Shown here: in pieces, positions 5,243-10,426 of the stretch
Numbering within the stretch: position 1 is the first letter of the stretch
How the letters are laid out: every line of letters starts with the position of its first letter
NCBI GenBank assembly: GCA_002491825.1
Contig: DKWR01000053.1
Coordinates: 1-10,426 of the forward strand
Direction of reading: 5' to 3'
Source of the DNA: Ruminococcaceae bacterium UBA7147
GTDB lineage: Bacteria > Bacillota > Clostridia > Oscillospirales > Acutalibacteraceae
Length of the DNA stretch: 10,426 nt
The notes under the pieces: generated by a model
What the model was told of the DNA's origin: nothing
Databases searched by the model: none
What the model saw: only the letters and a program-made list of their open reading frames with translations
Position numbers and translations under genes: made by a program

Positions 5243-6766
5243 TTAGTCAAAGCTGACTTCGTCCTCGACGTAGCCTTTTTTCTTCATCTTATGAATAACA
5301 ATCTTTGCAATAAATCCGCTTACAAATACCAGTCCCGAAACTACCCAGCCTGCGGCAACCTGTGCCCAGATGGGATAATCGGGGTTGTATGTTCCGCCCT
5401 GGAACACAAACAGCGTAACCATATTCCAGATAAAGAGTGCGGCAAGCAGAACGGGTGCAACTAACTTGATTGACGCTGCAAACCACCAATACGGCACCTT
5501 GAACTTATTGGCGTTGCGGTTGACTTCATCAAGCACCTTGCGCAGATTGAAGCACCAGCCGATTGCAACACACTCAAGAATACCGATAACAATAAGGTTA
5601 ATCTGATTTGTCCATGCGTCAACGATGTCAAGCCATGCAAGACCGGCCTGTGTAACAAAGAGGATTGAAATGACGCCGCAGATACCGCAGACTGCAATTG
5701 TAACCTTTTTGGGGCTGAGGTGGAATTTGTCGGAAATTGAAGCCGATATACCCTCAACAATCGAGAATGCAGAGTCAATTGCAAGAGTGATGAGCATAAG
5801 GTAGAATATCGCTCCGAAAATTGCGTTCACCCAGCCGATACCGGTAAGGTTTACGATAGCCATTGGATAGATGTAGAACGCAGTGCCGATACCGCTTGCG
5901 GAAATCTGGTTGAGCATACCCGTACCGCCCATTGTAGTGAACATTACGATACCCGAAAGTACGCTTACAGCCATATCGGAGAATGCGATAATTGTGCAGT
6001 CAACTGCAACGTTTGCGTCATCGGGCAGGTATGAGCCGTAGGCAAACATAATAGCCATCATAATTGAAAGGCTGTAGAACACCTGACCGATAGCGTCAAC
6101 CCAAAGCGTTGCGTCCGAAAAAGCTCCCATATCGGGAATGAAAAATTTTGCAAGACCCTCCATTGCGCCGTCCATAGTTATACCCTTGACAGCCATAATA
6201 AGTAAGAGTAAAACGGGAGCAAATACGGTAAATTTAACAACCTTGCTTACCGAGCTTGCGCCGTTTCTGATGCAGTAAAAGATAAGTCCCCAGGCAACGA
6301 GCAGACAAACAAGAACCTCGCCCGGAATTGATGTTCCCTCAATTTTCCCTGTTGTCTGAGTCAGGCTGTCAAACAAGCCTGCCGCCGCTTCGGAGTTGCC
6401 CGTCATATCGGCAAACTGCCATGAGTTTACAAACATAAGTATAACCCACGCAAATACTACCGAATAGTAGCAAACGATTACGAATGCGTTTGAAGTTGCC
6501 GCCCAGCCGATAGGCTCAAAGCGTTTTTTGATTCCTCGCATTGACTCGATTGCGCCCTTGCGGAACTTACGGGAGATTGAAACCTCCATCATAAGCAAGG
6601 GGATACCCATAACAACCATTGCAAGCAGATAAACAAGCAGGAATGTTCCGCCGCCGTGTTTAGCCGCCAGTCCGGGAAATCTCCACGCATTGCCAAGACC
6701 TACCGCAGAGCCGACTGCGGCAAGGATAAAGGTTAAGCGGGAGTTCCACATACCTCTTTTTTCCAT
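5243..6766 (-). CDS. Sodium:amino-acid symporter, NSS/SNF family
   Basis: A 507-residue membrane protein with about 12 helices, of the LeuT/MhsT-type neurotransmitter:sodium symporter family; these import amino acids or related solutes with Na+. The family signature is clear in helix 1 (LAAVGSAVGLGNAWRFPG, 15-32, with Asn26 at the Na1 position), in the HGGGTFLLVYLL segment (37-48) and in helix 6 (IGQVFYSLSIMM, 226-237, unwound region). In helix 8 Asp331-Ser332 align with the Na2 pair Thr354-Ser355 of LeuT; Asp there is as in MhsT and eukaryotic members. The substrate cannot be read from sequence. The tail is short and charged (MKKKGYVEDEVSFD). The start follows GAGGA at 7 bases. It has its own promoter and terminator and lies downstream of an AraC gene on the same strand, a possible regulator. 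Confidence 0.95.
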   Translation of the reverse strand: MEKRGMWNSRLTFILAAVGSAVGLGNAWRFPGLAAKHGGGTFLLVYLLAMVVMGIPLLMMEVSISRKFRKGAIESMRGIKKRFEPIGWAATSNAFVIVCYYSVVFAWVILMFVNSWQFADMTGNSEAAAGLFDSLTQTTGKIEGTSIPGEVLVCLLVAWGLIFYCIRNGASSVSKVVKFTVFAPVLLLLIMAVKGITMDGAMEGLAKFFIPDMGAFSDATLWVDAIGQVFYSLSIMMAIMFAYGSYLPDDANVAVDCTIIAFSDMAVSVLSGIVMFTTMGGTGMLNQISASGIGTAFYIYPMAIVNLTGIGWVNAIFGAIFYLMLITLAIDSAFSIVEGISASISDKFHLSPKKVTIAVCGICGVISILFVTQAGLAWLDIVDAWTNQINLIVIGILECVAIGWCFNLRKVLDEVNRNANKFKVPYWWFAASIKLVAPVLLAALFIWNMVTLFVFQGGTYNPDYPIWAQVAAGWVVSGLVFVSGFIAKIVIHKMKKKGYVEDEVSFD

Positions 6767-6817
6767 AATTTTTTCCTCATTTCTTAAAAATTTATTTAAA
6801 AACAGAAAATTAATTTT

Positions 6818-6846
6818 ATTATAATATATTAATGAAATAATTGCAA
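6818..6846 (-). promoter_or_regulatory. Promoter of the NSS transporter gene
   Basis: On the minus strand TTGCAA (6841-6846) and a perfect TATAAT (6818-6823) are 17 bases apart. The box lies about 50 bases before the start codon and just downstream of the palindromic repeat. The transporter can therefore be transcribed independently of the AraC gene. Confidence 0.75.
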
Positions 6847-6867
6847 GGAATTATTAATAATTTAATG

Positions 6868-6924
6868 CGGAATGCGGAAATCTGCGAGTCGAGGCACTCG
6901 ACCGACCACTAATTCCGCATTCCG
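6868..6924. repeat. Palindromic intergenic repeat, possible terminator of AraC gene
   Basis: Perfect 12-base arms (CGGAATGCGGAA and its complement, 6868-6879 and 6913-6924) enclose a second perfect hairpin (GTCGAG-GCA-CTCGAC, 6888-6902). Each arm is itself a tandem of CGGAATG-like units. A related half-copy is at 1-36. The element lies 8 bases after the AraC stop codon and 22 bases before the transporter -35 box. It could end AraC transcription, though no T-tract follows directly. REP/MITE-like intergenic repeats of this build are common in gut Clostridia. Confidence 0.7.
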
Positions 6925-6932
6925 AATTATAT

Positions 6933-7742
6933 TTATATATACCTTCCGTTATTATTTCTGCGGAACTCCGTAGGCGTTTGCCCCCTGAGCTTTTTAAATA
7001 CCTTCGAAAAATACATCTGGTCTGTAAAGCCAACCGAATAGGCAACGTCCTTTATCGAAATGTTATCATCAATCAGCAGAACCTCTGCCTTTGAAATGCG
7101 GCAGTTGTTTATGTAGTCAATCACCGACATTCCCGTTTCCTCTTTGAACAGACGGTAAAGGTAGGTTCTGTCAATCTTGATGTGATTTGCAACCGACTGC
7201 ACATTAAACTCGGAATTTCTGTAATTCTTTTCAATATAGTTGCGGGCAAGAATAGCGTAGCTTGCATTTTCGCTGTCCTTACAGGGAAAATACTCTACAT
7301 AATATGAGAGCAGAATAATGAGCTTTCCACCTGCCCTGCACTGTGCATAGGTTGCGTCGGTTCCGCAGTCCTCAATATTGAACAAACATTCAAAATTTTC
7401 ACCCGGTATCTTTTCAACTACAGGGTGTTTTTTGCTGAAAGAGGTCTGACTTACAAGCCACGCCGCCTCAAGTCCCCTAAACTCTACCCAGCTGTATTCC
7501 CACGGAAAATCGCTGTCGGCTTCAAGGCATACGTTAGAAAACGGGAACGTCAGAAACGACTGCCCTGCACTTACAAAAAATCCGATTCCGTCAACTGTAA
7601 CCATTCCCCTGCCGCTTGTTATATAGTACAGATTGTAGGTGTCACGGATAATCTGTCGCTGTTCATTTTCAATATTTTCGGCTCGTTTTCCGTTTGCAAG
7701 ACAAACGCAATTTATAGCATTATAGTCCAAATTTTTCCTCAT
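6933..7742 (-). CDS. AraC/XylS-family transcriptional regulator (first of a divergent pair)
   Basis: A 269-residue DNA-binding regulator. I place the start at 7742 (MRKNLDYN), because GGAGG sits 4 bases upstream; an open frame extends to 7835, but that stretch has no ribosome site. The N-terminal part (about 30-110) is the cupin-like AraC ligand-binding domain (NLYYITSGRGMVTVDG ... WEYSWVEFRG). The C-terminal part (about 162-265) has the two helix-turn-helix units: one around FNVQSVANHIKIDRTYLYRLFK (179-200), the second ISIKDVAYSVGFTDQMYFSKVFKK (228-251), then the GQTPTEFRR ending. This layout is typical of regulators of sugar or solute uptake genes, but no such operon is attached. It is divergent from another AraC gene and lies upstream of the NSS transporter on the same strand. 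Ligand and targets are unknown. Confidence 0.93.
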   Translation of the reverse strand: MRKNLDYNAINCVCLANGKRAENIENEQRQIIRDTYNLYYITSGRGMVTVDGIGFFVSAGQSFLTFPFSNVCLEADSDFPWEYSWVEFRGLEAAWLVSQTSFSKKHPVVEKIPGENFECLFNIEDCGTDATYAQCRAGGKLIILLSYYVEYFPCKDSENASYAILARNYIEKNYRNSEFNVQSVANHIKIDRTYLYRLFKEETGMSVIDYINNCRISKAEVLLIDDNISIKDVAYSVGFTDQMYFSKVFKKLRGQTPTEFRRNNNGRYI

Positions 7743-7808
7743 AAATCCTCCATACAACAAATGTCCATAATAATCAAACAATTTTACATAGATTAAAAGC
7801 GATTTAAT

Positions 7809-7859
7809 GTATATACTTATATTAATATACAACATTATTACAGTTTTTTCAACATTTTT
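7809..7859. promoter_or_regulatory. Candidate operator region between the divergent AraC genes
   Basis: The 133-base gap between the two start codons holds an inverted repeat GTATAT-N10-ATATAC (7809-7830). It also has two direct repeats (TACAACATTATT, 7828-7839, and TTCAACATTTTT, 7848-7859; 10 of 12 bases the same) set exactly 20 bases apart. Direct half-sites about two helical turns apart are the usual AraC-family binding arrangement. No clear promoter pair stands out for either gene. The region is AT-rich, so chance remains possible. Confidence 0.3.
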
Positions 7860-7875
7860 TCAGGGGGAACTTTGT

Positions 7876-8715
7876 ATGAATTACAAATACGAAATAATAA
7901 ATTATGACAAAAACCTTCCCGCAAAAATAATGTACCTTAATTTATCGTCAGAAACCCACAAAACAGAACTGCACTGGCACCGTGAACCCGAGATAATCTA
8001 CGTTGTATCGGGACAGGCTGAATGTCCCCAGAACGGCGAAACTCGGATTGTTGAAGAGGGCGACTTCATTTTCTTCAACAGCGAGGACGTGCATCTCGTT
8101 CGTCCGGTAACAGGCTCAAGGGTAAAGCTTGTTTGTGTACAGCTCTCCTTTGAGTATATGCGTATGTTCTGCAAACCGATTGACAGCGTTATTTTTGATG
8201 TGAACAACAGACCGGAGGCAAAACCCGCAATTATTGATGTTCTACAAAAAATTGCCGATGTTGATGTAGAAAATGACGACTATGCTTCACTGCTCCATAT
8301 ATCACATGTAAATATAATTTACTACTTATTGATGAAATATTGCATTTGCTTCAGACGTGCTTCGAACTCGGTAATTATCCCTAAGCGTGACTTCTCTTAC
8401 GCAAAAACTGCAATTGCTTACATTAATGAAAACTTCAAGCGTGAAATTCCGCTTGATGAAATTTCCTCTGTAGTAAACCTTTCACCGTCGTATTTTTCAA
8501 AGTACTTCAAAAATGTTACTCAGGTAAGTTTTTCGGAGTATCTTGCTAATCTCCGTCTTGAAAACGCAATTCAGGATATGCTTACAAAGAACTCAACTGT
8601 TTCTGCCGCCGCTATTGAAAACGGCTTTGCAAATGTAAAATCATTTATTACACAGTGCAAAAAGGTTTATGACTGCACGCCTGCACAGTACAAGAAAAAG
8701 CTTTTGAACAGATAA
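7876..8715 (+). CDS. AraC-family transcriptional regulator (second of a divergent pair)
   Basis: A 279-residue regulator. Start at 7876 (MNYKYEIINY) follows GGGGGA at 7 bases; the open frame to 7807 lacks a ribosome site. The N-terminal cupin domain carries ELHWHREPEIIYVVSGQAE (31-49) and EEGDFIFFNSEDVHLV (60-75), the metal- or ligand-binding pattern of AraC cupins. The C-terminal HTH pair covers about 175-275: IPLDEISSVVNLSPSYFSKYFKN (191-213), then a less typical second unit (TVSAAAIENGFANVKSFITQ, 241-260) ending DCTPAQYKKK. It differs clearly from its divergent neighbour, so the pair is not a recent duplication. No target operon is adjacent on its strand; a terminator follows at 8755. Ligand and targets are unknown. 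Confidence 0.93.
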   Translation: MNYKYEIINYDKNLPAKIMYLNLSSETHKTELHWHREPEIIYVVSGQAECPQNGETRIVEEGDFIFFNSEDVHLVRPVTGSRVKLVCVQLSFEYMRMFCKPIDSVIFDVNNRPEAKPAIIDVLQKIADVDVENDDYASLLHISHVNIIYYLLMKYCICFRRASNSVIIPKRDFSYAKTAIAYINENFKREIPLDEISSVVNLSPSYFSKYFKNVTQVSFSEYLANLRLENAIQDMLTKNSTVSAAAIENGFANVKSFITQCKKVYDCTPAQYKKKLLNR

Positions 8716-8754
8716 TAGCTTCTATGATAATTTTTTCTTATTTATCCCCTCGTT

Positions 8755-8790
8755 GAAAACGGACGTGTCCCCCTTGATACGTCCGTTTTC
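8755..8790 (+). terminator. Intrinsic terminator after the second AraC gene
   Basis: Perfect 12-base arms (GAAAACGGACGT and its complement) flank a 12-base loop; the right arm ends in GTTTTC and a T-rich stretch follows. It separates the regulator from the sensor gene downstream. The A-rich left flank means it could also act on the minus strand. Confidence 0.85.
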
Positions 8791-8820
8791 ACTTTGTCTG
8801 CTGTTTTCTGTCATTTGTAA

Positions 8821-8849
8821 TTGAACATCTTATATGCTTTAATTATGCT
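8821..8849 (+). promoter_or_regulatory. Possible promoter of the sensor gene
   Basis: TTGAAC (8821-8826) and TATGCT (8844-8849) are separated by 17 bases, about 70 bases before the sensor start codon. The -10 match is moderate. The terminator just upstream means a promoter is needed here. Confidence 0.4.
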
Positions 8850-8917
8850 CGGTTATTATATGAAAATAAGCTTTCAGTTAGTTATTTATTTTATTGTTAT
8901 GTTGAATGAGGAATACT

Positions 8918-10195
8918 ATGAATACGATTGAGTTTACTGACAGCATTGTTGAGTATCTTTTAGGAATACTGATTGTGTTTCTTTTTACAAAAAAACTTTT
9001 TAATCTTAAAAGCGCAAAGCTTTATTTTGCTGTTTCGGGGACAGTTTTGTTCCTGATGATTGTCTCGTTTTTGTTTCTTGAGGGAGAACTCCAGAACGGT
9101 ATTGTAGTCAACCTTGAATTCTGGGGACTTATGCTGACGCCGTTTCTGCTTAAGGGACCGAAAAAGTTTTACATATTCAGTACGGCAATTACGATAAGCT
9201 CCGTAATTATGTTTGTTGCATTTTACCTCGTATTGGTTTTGTCCTTTTTCGGGCAAAACATAACTCACAGCATCTTCTTAGAGTTTACGGGAATGATAAC
9301 CTCGCTGATTGTGAGCATTTTTTTCTTTGTTTTATGTACGGTTCTGAAAAATCAGACAAAGTTTTTCATTGAAAATGTTTCAAAGCCTGTTGTACTGCTG
9401 TTCAATCTCTTTCTTATTATCGGTGGTAATTTCAATTATATAGTATCTCTGCTTGATTCAGGCTTAAGATATGCAGTTGCAGTAAAGCTTCTTGCAATGC
9501 TTATTTCGCTGATTTTTACAATAGCGTTTCCTGTTCTGATTTACAATCAGGTAAAGAAGAATCTGTACAGATATGAAACGGGAATTTTTGAACAACAGCT
9601 GAACATTCAGAGGGAATACGGCAAAACGATTGCGCAGTCGAGCGCACAGTTAAGACGTTTCAGACACGATTACAACAACCTGTCGCTGTGGATAAAGCCC
9701 TTGCTTGAACAGGGAAAGTCACAGCAGGCATTGGAGCTTGTTAAAAAAAGCGACAGAGAAATTATCAGCTCGTACAGTATTCTCTACAATACCGGCAGTG
9801 ACACCTCAGACGCAATACTTTCCGAACGGCAGAAACAGCTTAAAACGGGGGTTAAAATAAATTTTTCGGGAATCTTTTCAAATCTTCCCGAGGATAATTT
9901 TGACATATGCGTGCTTTTAAACAACACGATTGATATTGCTCTTTTTGGTTTGCAAGGCATAACATCTGACGGAAATAAGTTGTTTGAAATTTCGGCAATG
10001 TGTAAGCAGGGCGTTCTGCTTTATAAAATAAGCTTTCCCTGCGAAAACGCAGGGTTTTTTGACGATTTACAAAGCAGTAAAGATGATATGCTAAAAATGA
10101 ATATTCTGCGAAAGCTCACGGAGAAAAATGACGGAAAGATGGATACTCATATTGAAAATCAAGTCGCCTCAATCACCGTAAGATATATTTTTTAG
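8918..10195 (+). CDS. AgrC/HPK10-like membrane sensor with degenerate GHKL domain
   Basis: A 425-residue protein. Start chosen at 8918, because GAGGA (8908-8912) precedes it; a start at 8906 would place the ribosome site inside the gene. Six to seven membrane helices fill the first ~210 residues, followed by a helical linker and a dimerisation helix with the phospho-acceptor motif RRFRHDYNN (247-255; His250). That layout is typical of GHKL sensor kinases of the HPK10 group, which detect peptides or other signals. The ATP lobe is eroded. The N-box reads LLNNTIDIAL (334-343) where NxLDNAIEA is usual. The HGxGLxN glycine motif near 390 is replaced by DMLKMNI, although the following helix and DG turn (LRKLTEKNDGKM) remain. 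It may be a pseudokinase or phosphatase-only sensor. No LytTR or other response regulator follows within the window. Confidence 0.85.
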   Translation: MNTIEFTDSIVEYLLGILIVFLFTKKLFNLKSAKLYFAVSGTVLFLMIVSFLFLEGELQNGIVVNLEFWGLMLTPFLLKGPKKFYIFSTAITISSVIMFVAFYLVLVLSFFGQNITHSIFLEFTGMITSLIVSIFFFVLCTVLKNQTKFFIENVSKPVVLLFNLFLIIGGNFNYIVSLLDSGLRYAVAVKLLAMLISLIFTIAFPVLIYNQVKKNLYRYETGIFEQQLNIQREYGKTIAQSSAQLRRFRHDYNNLSLWIKPLLEQGKSQQALELVKKSDREIISSYSILYNTGSDTSDAILSERQKQLKTGVKINFSGIFSNLPEDNFDICVLLNNTIDIALFGLQGITSDGNKLFEISAMCKQGVLLYKISFPCENAGFFDDLQSSKDDMLKMNILRKLTEKNDGKMDTHIENQVASITVRYIF

Positions 10196-10426
10196 ATTTG
10201 ATTATACATTTATTTGAAGTCGGTATTTGTGATATAAACGAGAATTTAGCGTTGGAATTATAGTAACGTTGTCGTAGGGACACGGCGAGCCGTGTCCACA
10301 CAAAAATTGCATTGCAATTTTTGTAAATGGGACGTCAGGGATGCCGTCCCGAAACGTTACCTATATATCAACTTAAAATTCGGGCTTCAATTTTATCCAA
10401 ACAAACTGACTTTTCCACTCGATTTG
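10196..10426. other. Intergenic tail of the window
   Basis: No convincing gene is seen here. The stretch consists of about 60 AT-rich bases, the MITE-like element at 10259-10365 and about 60 bases after it without a clear ORF or ribosome site. A following gene, possibly a response regulator, would begin beyond the window. Confidence 0.5.
10259..10365. mobile_element. MITE-like element with terminal inverted repeats
   Basis: A 107-base element bounded by imperfect inverted repeats: TATAGTAACGTT on the left (10259-10270) and AACGTTACCTATA on the right (10353-10365), one extra base apart. Inside are three consecutive hairpins: GGACACGGC/GCCGTGTCC (10278-10297), a near-perfect palindrome ACAAAAATTGC/GCAATTTTTGT (10300-10324) and GGGACG/CGTCCC (10329-10350). 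It has no coding capacity. Ends plus nested hairpins fit a non-autonomous miniature transposable element. Target duplications are not obvious. The first hairpin could also terminate sensor gene transcription. Confidence 0.6.

Noticed and set aside
5289..5784. ORFs of 66-107 codons in other frames of the NSS transporter gene
   Set aside because: The conserved transporter frame explains this region; the others show no motif or ribosome site.
7743..7835. An N-terminal extension of the minus-strand AraC gene
   Set aside because: The extension is AT-rich and low-complexity, has no ribosome site and would cover the shared control region; GGAGG sits just before 7742.
7807..7875. An N-terminal extension of the plus-strand AraC gene
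   Set aside because: The upstream ATG lacks a ribosome site, whereas GGGGGA precedes 7876 at the right distance; the extension would also cover the candidate operator.
8906..8917. Start of the sensor gene at 8906
   Set aside because: The GAGGA ribosome site overlaps that start codon, and it serves the ATG at 8918.
8960..9268. 102-codon minus-strand ORF opposite the sensor gene
   Set aside because: Antisense to a membrane-helix coding region, with a low-complexity product; a shadow frame.

Overview
The window looks like chromosome from a low-to-mid GC Firmicute of the gut Clostridia type (Oscillospiraceae/Ruminococcus-like). I infer this from strong GGAGG ribosome sites, AT-rich intergenic DNA with TTGACA/TATAAT promoters, a clostridial-type MgtE, a bacterial NSS transporter, AraC regulators, an AgrC-like GHKL sensor and short palindromic intergenic repeats. 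No rRNA, tRNA, CRISPR array, transposase or integrase is visible.

Layout: positions 1-36 hold the right half of a palindromic repeat. A small uncertain ORF (165-413) runs into a terminator (357-400). Positions 402-629 are a broken 3' end of an mgtE gene on the minus strand. Directly upstream of it, on the same strand, is an 877-residue single-pass membrane protein (644-3277) whose C-terminal third is seven near-identical 38-residue RCC1-type repeats. The complete magnesium transporter gene mgtE follows (3469-4839, minus). Its roughly 200-nt leader has its own promoter, a probable 27-codon leader ORF and two mutually exclusive RNA stems. Next is a sodium-coupled amino-acid symporter of the NSS/SNF family (5243-6766, minus) with a clear promoter and terminator. 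A palindromic repeat (6868-6924) separates it from two divergent AraC-family regulators (6933-7742 minus; 7876-8715 plus). After a strong terminator (8755-8790) lies a polytopic AgrC/HPK10-like sensor protein (8918-10195, plus) whose ATP-binding lobe looks degenerate. The window ends with a small MITE-like element (10259-10365).

How the parts relate: the genes look like separate transcription units rather than one pathway. mgtE and the symporter each have their own promoter and terminator. The divergent AraC genes share a 133-bp control region and could regulate each other or the nearby symporter; that is inference.

Two observations deserve most attention. First, the RCC1-repeat gene sits between a complete mgtE 3' end and a second, about 94% identical, 213-bp copy of that 3' end, as though it was inserted at, or trapped between, mgtE copies. 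Second, the mgtE leader lacks the landmarks of the classical M-box but has the look of a translation-coupled or ligand-gated attenuator.
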